Source: Polyporus tsugae (Eukaryota; Basidiomycota; Agaricomycetes; Polyporales; Polyporaceae). From it: a stretch of 64,000 nt of DNA. Every line of letters starts with the position of its first letter. Positions within the stretch are counted from its first letter, which is position 1. The position numbers were made by a program, and so were the translations under genes. The notes beneath the pieces are model-generated. The model was not told where the DNA came from and made no database searches. It worked only from the letters and a program-made list of their open reading frames with translations. Below, one piece after another: positions 33,889-45,155 of the stretch. The DNA is taken from NCBI GenBank assembly GCA_024305745.1, contig JAHRBS010000008.1, forward strand, positions 434,001-498,000, in the 5' to 3' direction.

Positions 33889-35414
33889 CTACACCTCGGG
33901 AAGGCTGTGGCTATTGCGTACCTGGAAGACTGCTGATAGCAGATACTTCAAGTACCGTCTTCCGCGTCCATGTCCCCCACGTCGAGGACGCCCTTCGCCG
34001 TCGCTCTGACCGCCTCGTCCCGCCTCGTCACCGATTTCTTCGATCGCATCGCGGCAATTTTGGTCGTAAGCCGCCCCTACTGGAGTTTCCGCGAAACGAA
34101 CCCGGGTGTGACCATCGTCCGTGACGTCGACCAAGATCACTATTTCGGAGCCGACTGCCTCTGGGGCTGGCTGGGAGCTGGACAGGTTGTCCGTCCACGT
34201 CGTGTCAGGAGGCATTAGAGCGAGCGGCCCTCCTTGCGGTTCAGACACCAACGTCGCCACGCTGGAGTCCTCGGATGGGTCTGCAACCAGCTCGTCCGGG
34301 ATGATGATTCTTGCCAACTGAGCAGTTTCAAGTCCTTCGACGTCGATCGTGGAGGATGCCGAGTTCGACGAATTGCAGTTGTCACCAACAAGGGCCGAGA
34401 TGCATGGCAGTTCGTGGAGCTGCCGGATCGGGAACTCGGGGTAGTCCAAGGACTCCGAGTTGTTCAACGTGCAATCCGACGCAGTGTCGTCACCGGACGT
34501 GTCGACGCGGCCAGCGACCTTTCCCGACGGGTCCTCAGTGGGAAGGCAATCCTCAAGGCAATCGCCCGCTCCATCCGTGGCGGCACCCTTCGAACAGTCC
34601 TCTCGCATGCGTTCTCCGTCCAGCTCTGCGCGGCTATCTGAACTTTCTCCCGCCCTCTCGGATCGCTGACCGTCTTTCTCGTCGTACTGCACCACACAGG
34701 AGCGGAGTATGGCTGCCTGGAGGTCCCTGCGAAACGCTTCTTCGTCTACTCGCTGCTGCCTCTTCCTCTCCGCTTCGGCTACGACGAGGTGCTGCCGTTC
34801 CTGTTCTTCCGACAACTGTCGACGCGCTTCGGCCCTCATTCTCGCTTTCCGCTCTTCCTCCGGCTTGGGTCCTGTGCGGCGCTGCACGATGCGGGGTGAG
34901 GGAGAAGTGGTCCGTCCGTTGTGGTGCTGCGTCCGCCGTCTGCGGGTGCGCAGAGCTTGAAGGATGCCGCGGCGATAAGCGATCTGCCTCTCGAGGTTCT
35001 CCAGTCTCTGGCGATGTCCTGCGTCGGCTATACCCATGCATATATCCAGTCAGCCGACAGTGCACGACCACAGTACAAAGCCATAGTATGATACTTACGG
35101 ATCCTGATGAACTGGATATCGTGCTCCCTTCTCAGCCTCAGCTCCTCTGCGAGCGCGTCCGCATATGCGCGAACCCTGTTTATGCACGGCGCGATCTCGT
35201 GTAGGCGAAGACGCTGAACGTCAACACGCCGCATTCGCCCGGGTTCGGCGAGCCTGTCCGCCTTCCTTTCGGCCTCCTTGTACCGTTCGTAGCTTGCATC
35301 GTAAGCGGCGGCATGCGCGTCGCAGGAGTATTTGCGGAAGAGCAGGGGGGCGGCGCAACGCGTGTCACTGTCCGGGAGCAGAGCACCACAGGTGTTGTTA
35401 GACACTTCGGGCAT
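33889..35414 (-). CDS. CCCH-motif coiled-coil protein, copy 2
   Basis: Exon 1 is 35414-35099 (316 nt, exactly as in copy 1) and exon 2 is 35027-33889; the phases agree (484 residues). The N-terminal motif is C-G-A-L-L...R-C-A-A-P...S-C-D-A-H, i.e. C-x10-C-x10-C-x2-H, followed by Y-D-A-S-Y-E-R-Y-K-E-A-E. Exon 2 begins P-D-A-G-H-R-Q-R-L-E-N-L-E-R-Q-I and continues as a long Arg/Glu/Gln-rich helix (about residues 150-230, likely coiled coil). An acidic, Ser-rich region follows, then an R-R-Y-L-K-Y-L-L-S-A-V-F-Q-V-R end like copy 1. The motif and end suggest a zinc-stabilised head, a helical rod and a conserved tail. No known enzymatic signature. Adjacent to C2H2 copy 2. Confidence 0.78.
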
Positions 35415-35703
35415 GATTGGTTTGGAGGACCGCAATGCTAGAGACGGGGAGGAGTCGAAGAGAGGCAGGGAGAGGCCCCGGATGATGATAGCGGGGTGGG
35501 GTCTCATCATGTAAGGTTCGCGTTGACAGCTTTGCACTTATTGCCCTCCCATCTTGATCCACAGGCCTTCGACAAGCACGTCGCGAGAAAACGACGGTGA
35601 ATCGACAGGACAGCGTGTTGTTCACTACTGGTAGACTCAAGATATTGGCGGATAATCGTTGCAGCCTCGCACCATACAGGCACTCGAAGCCATATATGCA
35701 GAC

Positions 35704-36908
35704 TCAACTGTACAAGACGAGCCTGTTTCCCGGCTGGTACAACGCCCCTGCGTCCCCAAAGCATGCGCTCTTCCTCTTGCGCAGGTGGCGAATCAACGCA
35801 TCCCGCCTGCTGAACACCTTCCTGCACCCCCCGATCATCGTGACACCATCGAAGTCGAATAGAGGCGCGTCGAGGACAACCTCAGAGGGCACCCCAAGCT
35901 CGACCGCGTTCTCGGTGGGGACCCCGCAACACACCCAGACCGCGACGTGCGTGCCGCGCGTGTGCGTCTGGACGTGGCGCTTGAGGTCGGGCGAGCGGCG
36001 GTTGCGCTGGACGTACGGACAATGGGGGCACTTCCAGCGGTTGGAGGAGGTCGCTGTTGATGGAAGAGCGGGCGCGTTTCTCCGTCGGCATGCGATCAGC
36101 TCTGAGGATGGCTGGGAATACGGCTCGGGGAAGGGCGAAGCGTAGGAGGAGGGTGAAGCGTAGGGGGAGGGTGAAGCGTAGGGGGAGGGTGAAGCGTAGG
36201 GGGAGGGTGAAGCGTAGGGGGAGGGTGAGTCCGAGCTGGCGCGAATGTTTGCGCGATCAAACGTGCGCGTACGGCGGGCGTTTTGGGGTGCAGCATAGGT
36301 CGCGATCTCGTCATCCGCTGGTCCCGAATCGTGCTTGACATGCATTGGAACTTCTATGAGAGTAGGTGCGATGCACGGTGAGGCAGCGACGGCGCATGAT
36401 TGCTTGTATGCATGGGGCATGGGCGCCGGTTGGGATATGGCTGGGTTGAATGCGTCGTATTGAACAGAGACAGCGTATTCGTGATCAAGCGGAGGTGTCT
36501 GGACGGGGAAGTTATAAGGGTTATTGTGCGCCAACGCGCGAACGATATCGGGATGGATCAACGCGTCGGACGAGTCGATGTATGGTTCGTGAGGGAAGGC
36601 TTCGGTCTGGGCGAGCTCGCCGGTTAGGCTTAAAAATGGCTTCAGAACCAAGAGACTGGATAACGCTGCCACAAAAATACTCACAATGTCTCGTAGAGCT
36701 CGACATCGGAGATCGAGGTCGGCTCAGAGTCAGGATACGACCATCCGAGGGGAATGTGGCTCCACGTTGAGGACTGAGGGCCAACAAAGCCGTCCAAACA
36801 GGACGAAGAGGCACACGGTACCGCGGATCCATCATAGAAGGTGGTAGTCGAAGGATAGGAGTATGCTGCACCAGCAAACTGGGTTGGGGAGAACGCGTAG
36901 CAGTTCAT
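35704..36908 (-). CDS. C2H2 zinc finger protein, copy 2
   Basis: Exons 36908-36685 and 36628-35704 give 382 residues with the same phase-2 intron as copy 1. The finger region is W-K-C-P-H-C...H-V-Q-T-H, then C-C-G-V-P, then C-R-K-V-F-S-R-R-D-A-L-I-R-H. It differs from copy 1 by an in-frame minisatellite (36137-36226) that adds P-S-P-Y-A-S units just before the finger domain. The N-terminal half is Pro/Ser/Tyr-rich. Probably a transcription factor. The promoter is nearly identical to copy 1, so the two may be co-expressed. Confidence 0.88.
36137..36226. repeat. 18-bp minisatellite, five units, within C2H2 copy 2
   Basis: Unit GAAGCGTAGGGGGAGGGT on the plus strand; the first unit differs at one base. 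Being 18 bp, it keeps frame and encodes repeated Pro-Ser-Pro-Tyr-Ala-Ser on the minus strand. The paralogue has only one degenerate unit at the matching place (about 28850). Confidence 0.95.
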
Positions 36909-37083
36909 GTCGGCAGGAGGGGAACCCAATGCGAGGAGCTGGGGGGCTTGATGGGTACCGTTCCGTCCATGGTTGCACTGGCTTTTATGCTAGACAGACG
37001 ATGGGAGTGACCAGATCCTTGGTGCGGAGAATGCGCTCGGGAACAGCTAGATCGACGGATGAGGGAGGGCAGCAGGATGATGT
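36834..37083. repeat. Near-identical 5' segment of the C2H2 genes, copy 2
   Basis: Counterpart of 29494-29740, with the same TATA-like element at 36981-36990. Similarity drops sharply beyond 37083. Confidence 0.85.
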
Positions 37084-37089
37084 CGCGCA

Positions 37090-40000
37090 GGCATGGCGGG
37101 TTGGGACAAACACCCATCGACAAACATGGTCACCGTTTGCTCTCATCTTCGCACGGTCTGACCAGATCTCGGACGGTGCCTTCACTCTGCCCGGGCCGTG
37201 CGAGTGCCGCTCGCGTGCCGCCATGCAGCTCGGACAGAAAGTTGGCTCTCTCCCTCAGCACCGAGTTCCTGTTTCGCCCTTACACACCGCGGGCTGATTC
37301 TGATACTTCCACGTTTCTGAACCCTTTGGACGAGTACTATCCTCCAGCCAAATGCGCAGCGTGCTCGAGGCTTACTAAACTAGTAGAAGTCACATCCGCC
37401 ACTGGATCTGGATCCACAGTGTCCGACCCGATAACTAGCTTATATAGTCGGTGTATCGTCCGCGATCGGACGTACGGGATTGTGATGATAGACTGAAATC
37501 GAGGGAGAGGATAGGAACATCTTGTATGGTCGATGGTACGCCATGTCCTCCGACCCAGTAACGACATCCAACTGCGGTGCTGAGCCATCTTACTTTTTGC
37601 CATATCGATATCTCTCCAAGCCGAGAACGTTGTGTGTACTGCTTGTATGCCATATTCCCTATCATACAATCGAACGAGTAATGATACTGCGTCTAGTATC
37701 CGCGACCGTTGAGGTGCTTTACCAATATCTCCGGCGCAACTCTTCCTTACAACTTTCGACATAACCTCCTATTAAAACACCTGTCGAACCTGTCAACCAC
37801 TCCTCCATAGCACGATGACCTATAAACCGTAACTAACAGCACTCAACCTCGTAACACCACGCTCCCCTCCACCCAGTCCTCAGAATCGCATCGTAGACGC
37901 ACCTAGCTCTGCCCGTCCTCTCTCCTCTCTCGCGTGGACCTTGTCAGTGCACGGCAGTGGGTGCCATGCGTTCGACCACACGTACAACGGGGTGATGCCT
38001 TGGTCGTCTGCGCTCTTCCTCAGTTGCTCTGGCGTAACCCTGCGCGACGCGCCCGAGATTTGGAGTTAGAATATCTTCTCTGGCGATATTGTATGGTGGC
38101 CGTGAGGGCCTTGAGTGAGGACGCGAGCTTCACCACGGACCCTCTGGGTGGATTCTGCAGCAAGCCGTTCGGGGACGTCGAATCGGCGTATTGGGGAGCT
38201 GACGCAGGAAAGAGGTCATATCAGCGAATACGAACCTCAAGTCGCGGGCGATAACATCAGAGTCGCCGCTTGTGGACGCGTCGGAGATCCTACTTGCTGC
38301 AAGTCACATCCAGGAGCCCGATTAGATTCAAGGTTAGTGTACAGGAACATCGAATCGTGAAAACTCCATCATCCTCACTTTCAGTACGTTGAACCCGCCC
38401 TAGCGACGTCAATGGCCCTCTTCTCTGCGTCCTGATACCCATCAAACCGGGAGAAGCTTGAAGGAACCCGCGCACGTCAGTAACATGATCGGTGAACCTA
38501 GAATATATATCTTACAGATACAGATGGACAACAAGTATTAAGAGGTGCAGTTGATCGTACAGCGTCTTGATCTTCTCTGCGGCCTGCAGCTATTTGTCTT
38601 CGTCTTCCTGGGCGCTCCTATCAAGCTTCTTGTATCCCTGGTACTCCACCTCTGCGTATGAAGGTCCGGGAACCCCAGTTCTGCCCTCCCGAATCTGGCG
38701 GAGTGCGCGATGGCGTGGAGTCTTGCAGTGAGCAGCGTGTACGAGGGGTGCATGCCTGCAGAGCCCGTGGAATATGCGAGATGATGACCACAGGTCATCG
38801 TGGCTGAAAAAAATACTGTTAAGGATCGATGGAGGGTTATTTGAAGAGGGACTCTACCTAGTACCTGCAACCCGAACCTCCAAGTTGAACGAGTCTGCGA
38901 TGACGTCATAATCTACTAAACGTTTCACTTTAGGCGCCTGGCGGAGAGTTGGTGATCACGCATCCCGATCCGCGCGCTGGATCGACTCCCAGCCCGTTCA
39001 GTTTTTGAAAGATTATGGATCAAAGATGTCCTGGGGTGGGGGGATGGTGATCAACGAATGGCAGACATATATAGAGTTTAACCAGCCTCGACACCAATAG
39101 CTAATCATGGTGACTCTGTTGGTCAGAATCGGTGATATCGTAGATCAATAGTGTACTCACAGGATTAGCCTTAGACCCTCACAATCAACCGAGTGCAGCG
39201 GCATGGCGCTGACACTGAGCACGGGCAGCGCCTCGTCGTAGGCGGCAAGATTGGCCTGAAAACTTCGATAAGAATCCTCCCGTCTCCGTCGGAGATAGGG
39301 GAACTGAGAGCTGATTGTATAGGGATGGAGGCCCGCACCGGTGGAGCGCCTGAGATAGTATGACCGTCGTCGGAAGCCCCCGTCCTCTGCCTAAACCCCC
39401 AGGCGATGCAGCCAGCGCCCACCTTGCCCAACCGAGGACCCCGAGTGCACACGATTCCAAGAAAGCGCTGGATGGGCGGCGCGGTCCACGATCTCGGTCC
39501 TCAGTTGGGAAGATGCGGGCGGGCTCAGCCGTATATCGAGGCACGGGAGCTTTACGAGGGCGACCGTCATTGGACGGCGGTCGACTGACCTTCGACTGGG
39601 TATGTTCTCCAGGCTCCAGCGACAAGGACGACGGCACGGAAGCACGCGAAGCGCTGCGAGGCGCGCGCCAGCGAGGAACAGTGATGATGGGGGACCTCAT
39701 CGCTCCATATCCCGACCGGTCGGGGGAAGACTGGACAGCCTGAGTGGATTGCCTCTGGAACAGCGTAGCAGGAAAGGTGCATCAGCACCGAAGGAAGAGT
39801 GGAAGCGGGTGGAAGTAGGTGGGAGGCACGGCCGCAAAGCAGTCGACGACCACAGGCTGAGAGATGTAAGGTTCGGCGCCGCGTGCGTGGAAACGGCCGG
39901 GCCACGCCGAGAGCGTGGCCGGCGAGCGAGAGCGCAGTGACAGCACACGCGGCGCGCTGGTTGGGTTCGCGAAGTCCGGGGAATGAAAAACGAGGTAAAG

Positions 40001-42015
40001 TCGCAGCGGCAGCGAGGAGCGAGGAGCGTTCCCGTGGATGTGCTCGTCTGAGTGCCTTCGGTAGCGCTTGAGCTATGGTAGAGACATCGCCGTCGACGCC
40101 GACGGCGCAGACAGAGCGAGAAGATGAGGGTTGTAGAGAGCACCTGCAAGTGTGAAGCCGGTGCGGCAACAATATAAAGTTAGACATGGTCTGCGACGAG
40201 CGGGGTAGCTGATGTTAGCGCTCAGAAACACTAACTTTGCGTCCGCAGCTCAGGAACCGCGTATGCTCAAGAACCAGTCTTCATTATGCTGAAGGGGACC
40301 GGTAAACGTGCCGCAGCGCGAAGGAGCGTTATTGCCGATGCTCGCGGTGCTCCATCGATGCATATCGCAAACTGTGTTGTGCTGTGGTCGTTTCCTTGGG
40401 CACGTCTTCAAAGCCGGGAGCCTGAGGCTGTAAGACTTACAACCTTCAACGATCGCCTGGTGCTCCGTGGGACACATGCAGCATCCTGGAAGGGCCATGT
40501 TAGACCTGGAGGCAGTGCGGTGTCATCGTCGCTGTCATCGAACTCACGAGGCGGCGAAGGAGAACCATGGGCCATCACATGCCAGTGTGTGAGAACCGAA
40601 GAGACGAGGATGGTAAGAGTAGCTCGAGAATACGCCCAGAGGAGAACCGTCGAAGAAGAGCTATGGCATCGTTGGCTTCTAGCGAAGCAGCATCGCCCGC
40701 TCGCAAACCGTCTCTATTCCACGGGGCTGTCTGAAGATCCGAGAGGAAAGCACGGGTGCAGCGGGGTAATTAGGGAGTTCGACGAAAGGAAGTTTGCGAG
40801 GCGGGGCGCCCAAAGGATAATAACCCATGTTATCTGGCGCGTAAACACGCGTGACAGGCAATCGTATTGGTGTATCCACGGTCCTTTAAATGCGCTGGAG
40901 CGACGGGACGGCGAAGCGGGCGGACGAAACACGGGGCAGGGAGGGAAACGACATGGAAAAGGTTGTCGCCCTACCTACCTGCGCACGCCGGCACGTTCAG
41001 AGGAAACAACCGGACAGCCGCGCGAGCACCCCGCTGTCAGGTTCGAGCTTGATGACCACGGGTGTGCCAAATGAAAGCCTGCAGGTGATGTGAGTCAGAC
41101 AGCTCTCATGGTGATGAACGAGCTCGATAAAAATTTATGGGTTACTTAGGTTATCTCTTGCGCGTGGCTAATAACTGCGAACAATCCATTCCCAAGCTCT
41201 CGCCGATGCCGTTCCGTTCAATAGAACATAGCTGGATGCTCCTAGTGCCACTCGTCAGGGCATACGGGCCATAGAATGTCCTAGTGGGCGCAAGCGGGTG
41301 TCTTCTAAGGCTACGAAAGGTACACGGGAGCTTGAGAGCATGGCTGGCCTGATCATGCGATGCAAGATTCTCCGATCATGAGAAATCGGGACGCCTGGAA
41401 GCGCGTCTCGAATATTGGGTGGCTGCGTGGATGAGTGCGATTGTGGGCGGCGCCGCGGGAGACGTATACCGCTGCTGTCGTGGTTGTGTGTACTGCAGCT
41501 GCTTCGGGCTGTGCGGTAAATGAATAATTTAGATCCTAGGACACAAGAAGCACCCACTCACCCGCTTCGACGATGGTGTCTGCAGCGAGGGGGCGGGCGT
41601 GGGAGGCACTGGATGGTTGTGTGATTCAGGCGGAGTTGGATCGTATTGGGCGAATCATGCGGCGGCGGTCGAAATTGAGGGATTGTAGTGGCTGGGAAAG
41701 AGTCTGGATCTAGCCGGTTCTCGATAATCGAGTGCGTTGGTGCTGGCCTCGCCTGGAACACGTTGCAGGAGGAGATTAGGAGGATAGGTTGGAGATGGCA
41801 ATCGGTGTGTATTCATGTGGTATTCATTTGGCCAATAAGTGTCGAGGTGAGCTCACTAATGCCCGCTGAACAGAGTTCGTTCCTTCCGCCGCCGTGGGTC
41901 GGATGTCCCACCCGGACGGTATAAGTATCTTTGTCGCCCTCGGCGTCCGACCCTTTTGTTCGAGCTCTCACCGTACCACCGCTGCTTTGTCCTCTCCTCC
42001 GTGCTCTCGCCCAGC
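37090..42015. other. Gene-poor stretch of ~4.9 kb
   Basis: Many open frames but none recognised. 40286-41074 (+) is a 262-codon single-exon frame, Arg-rich and without motifs. 39567-40187 (-) is 206 codons of biased Ser/Arg/Leu composition. On the minus strand near 38680-38545 a frame reads Y-A-E-V-E-Y-Q-G-Y-K-K-L-D-R and, after a stop, A-A-E-K-I-K-T-L-Y-D-Q-L, which may be a remnant of the helical part of a CCCH-motif gene. I cannot support any complete gene here. Confidence 0.4.
40286..41074 (+). CDS. Unrecognised 262-codon ORF
   Basis: Longest uninterrupted ATG frame in the gene-poor stretch. The product is very basic, with no hydrophobic segment, repeat or family motif, and codon choice looks random. 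It may be a chance ORF. Listed only because a reader looking at this gap will see it. Confidence 0.15.
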   Translation: MLKGTGKRAAARRSVIADARGAPSMHIANCVVLWSFPWARLQSREPEAVRLTTFNDRLVLRGTHAASWKGHVRPGGSAVSSSLSSNSRGGEGEPWAITCQCVRTEETRMVRVAREYAQRRTVEEELWHRWLLAKQHRPLANRLYSTGLSEDPRGKHGCSGVIREFDERKFARRGAQRIITHVIWRVNTRDRQSYWCIHGPLNALERRDGEAGGRNTGQGGKRHGKGCRPTYLRTPARSEETTGQPREHPAVRFELDDHGCAK

Positions 42016-43648
42016 ATGACTGAGTACGCCACCGATCCCGACGCAATCCATGAGTTCCTCACTGCCAGGGACCGTACTCTCAACTGGGTCGACATCCACT
42101 CTCGCGGCCTCCCCTTCATGTCGCCCTCGTCCCCGCCCTCCATCCTGAGCGACGAAGACACTCCCAGCTATGGCCCCAGCGAGTCCGACGCATCCAGCTC
42201 GCACTCCCTTCCGCCACGCATGCTCCTCCGCTATGACGATGGCCGGCCAGACATCCCAATCCCTCACAATCGTTCGACGCACAGCGCTAGCAGGGGCGGT
42301 CCCTCTGCGCACAAATCCTCCCGCCACACCCGATCTCGATCGGGATCTCTCGCCCACCCTGCGCCAGTGGATATTCCTCCGATGCCTGCTCGTCAGGCCC
42401 AGTCCTTGTCCTATGCTTCAGGTTCGCGCTACGCTTCCTCAAATCCCTCAGGTCAACCTCTTGTTACCCCTCCACGTTCGCCAGAGCACATACGTGTCCT
42501 GCCGTCGCGACAGCCCGATGATTCTCAGCACATGGCGGGGGCGCCTACCCAGCCGCAGGCTGTATTTCCCCACCAACCCTCGATCCACGATAGAGTCCCT
42601 CGCCTCGCAGATCCCCTCCACACGTCCAATCGAAGCGTTTACGCACCCACGCCTCGTCATGCGCCCTCTCCATCCCAGCCCATCCCAATCGCACCTTCGC
42701 CTACGACTCAAACACGATCACATCCGGCGCCCGGCCCCCATAATGGAGGGTCGCGATTCTATGAACACCCGGGTATGGCTGCGTCCAGGGCACAGTCCGG
42801 GCTCCAGACTGGACTCCCTTACCAATACTCTCCACCCGCGATCGTCTACGCGCCTTCAGGAAAGCACGGACGGTCGAACTACCACCCCCCGGCCATTGTC
42901 TACTCTCCTTCGTCACATGCGCACCGCCGCGCACCCGCGCCAGGAATAGCCTATAGTCGGTCCGATCCCTTACCTCATCCAACTCAATACTCTCATGCAG
43001 GGAGCACTCCCTTCCCCTCTGCACACGGTTCCACGTCTCCCGGGGCACGCCAGCGTTCGCATTCCACGACAGAACACTTGCAGGGCCGAGGACGCAGCAA
43101 TGGTTCGGGCTCTCCCCGAGACCGTACGCGCACGCGATCACCCACTCCCTCCCTCAGCCCAAGCGACACGTCCAGCGATAGCTCCGGTAGCACGTACTAC
43201 GTCCTCCCGTCCCCCGGTCAGAAGGTCCAGATCATCGTGAGTTTCCTATCTCCTCAGATCTCCCAACGTGGGCCAAGGGTTCACTGCGTACTGCTGCGCA
43301 ATCGGTGTTTTCTTTCCCGATCGCTGTCCACCGCATGTCCTTCATCGTGCTGATCTTCACGGAGATTGCATGGACGCTGACCGAACTCGTCGCTTCACTT
43401 TCCTGCCCTGTCACATACAGGTACCGAACGCCGCCACGGTGTACACGTCGACGGCCAAATCGTCCAGGTCGCCGCGGTCGCCACTGTCGCCGACGGACAG
43501 CCCGAAAAGGCCCTTCTTCGCACGGATCTTCAGCCGTGGCTCTGGTTCGGTGGACTCGCGCGGATCCAGCGGCCAGGGTAAGCGATTGCATCGCAGACAT
43601 ACAGTCGGGAGCGCTGCTCACATACCATCCACCCAAAGCGCGCGGTGA
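42016..43648 (+). CDS. Ser/Pro-rich, disordered hypothetical protein
   Basis: Exons 42016-43236 and 43421-43648 join in phase 0 (482 residues). The N-terminus M-T-E-Y-A-T-D-P-D-A-I-H-E-F-L may form a short helix. Almost everything after it is Ser, Pro, His, Arg and Tyr, with a repeated P-P-A-I-V-Y-x-P-S motif (twice near 42835-42905), an R-T-R-T-R-S-P-T-P-S-L-S-P-S stretch near the C-terminus of exon 1, and a short ordered-looking Y-Y-V-L-P-S-P-G-Q-K-V-Q-I-I at the junction. The end has R-R-H-T-V-G-S. Many S-P sites suggest proline-directed phosphorylation. No known domain; function unknown. A G-GTAAGC near 43578 could be used as an alternative donor. Confidence 0.7.
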
Positions 43649-45155
43649 ACGTGAACGAGGCAAGATTCCCTTCGCGTGGAGATGATTCAGAACCTGGCGC
43701 TGCTGCACTTGCTGGTGAGTGCTTGTGCGTTCCGCCTCATTTCCTTGGAGCGCGCGTGCTGAACGCGACGGGCACACGGACAGCGCCAAGAGCCAAAGAT
43801 ACCACCGTCTTTTCCGGCGAAGCCACCACGGTGTCGGTTCCTCGTCGTGATCGCCATGTTCGTTTCGCTTTTCCTTGCGCCGCTCTGTCCCCGTTTAGCA
43901 CGTCACACTGTCCTTTCCGCACCGTTCCCCGCATTGCACATACCACCACTCTTTTTTTCCTGTCTCTCGTCCCCTCTCATCTCGTGTCCCAAATCAATCA
44001 TCGCTCGCTCGGGACAGTGTTGTGTTGCATCATCTCCATCTCCTTCCCCATCTCCATCTCCACCGTCATACGCGCATCTGTACCTCTGTAGTCCACCTCC
44101 GTCTGTACTTGTACGTTTACCTTTACGACACCGCGACGCCCACCCCCCGTGTAGAATTTAGCATACACTATCCCCCTCCGTAATAGTTACCCGTAGCCCA
44201 TTGACGCCTCGTGAAATAGATAGTCGAGTGCTGGCCCTCGAGCTCCGTCACCCTTATGTAAACGCCCCGCGGCCTTCGCGTGGGCGAGCGAAGCGACCGG
44301 TCGTCCGGGACCTGTCTCCTGGCGTTATTACGAGTCTTAGCTCAGCGTCCCATGGCGAGAAGTCAGACTCGGAAGCCCCATCTTCTCCAATCACCGTCTG
44401 CGCTGTCTGGCCTGCTGACCATCACCAGCCGCCGTGGGGCTGCTCAATGAACGCCGCGAGATCTAGACGTGGGACGCGCGGAGGACGTGCGGCGTGGATG
44501 CGCGCGCGCATGCCGTGTCAATGCATCGGCTCCACTGTCGAGGAGGTGACGACTGTGTCCCGCATCCGTTATTAGACTTTACAGTAAGACAACCGGGGGG
44601 GGGCAGCATATGCATCGCATGAAAGATCGCCCTCGGTCGGAATATTGGTGGTACCTGCTCCAGTGCGCACGTCGTCTGAGGACCTTAGGGGAGAGTCGAG
44701 GCGATGGTACGGGTGAATGTACGTACGCCAGCAGCAGCGGAAGTTTCATTTGAGTTGGGAGCGTAAGTACTAGTCGACCCACTCCGGGGATACGACGGGT
44801 TCGGGGGGCGAGCTTGCTAAGAGCGTATGTCATCGTATCACGGACGGCTCACCACTGTATGTATGCATGCGCCATGAGGCAAAGACCATCAATTGATAGC
44901 ATTCGCACGGCAACTTAGAACACAAAACCTAACCGCTTGAGTCGTGAGGTGAGCTAAATCTCCGAACCTCGTGGAGGAGCCAACCAGGAGCCTGTCACGC
45001 AGGAACGAAGTACGTCAGCTCGGCAAACTGAAAAGGTTGTGGATACGTTGAGATTCATCTTCAGCATGCCCAGCTTGACTTACCGATAATTCAAGTGGAG
45101 CCCCGTCTACGGGAGGCGCCACGAGAGGCGGCAGGAGACTATATCCAGCGGAAGC
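43649..45155. other. Intergenic; pyrimidine-rich tract
   Basis: 43850-44110 is strongly C/T-rich on the plus strand, including repeated CTCCATCTCC near 44030-44060. A 124-codon frame at 44201-44575 (+) has no recognisable feature. Confidence 0.4.

Noticed and set aside
36137..36226. Short regular repeats as a possible CRISPR array
   Set aside because: Direct 18-bp tandem units without spacers, in frame inside a eukaryotic coding exon.
38941..39000. T-arm-like hairpin (GCTGG...CCAGC)
   Set aside because: The loop is the wrong size, and the nearest partner for an acceptor stem is over 100 nt away.
39567..40187. 206-codon open frame on the minus strand
   Set aside because: Composition biased, no recognisable feature, and overlapping frames on the other strand are equally long.
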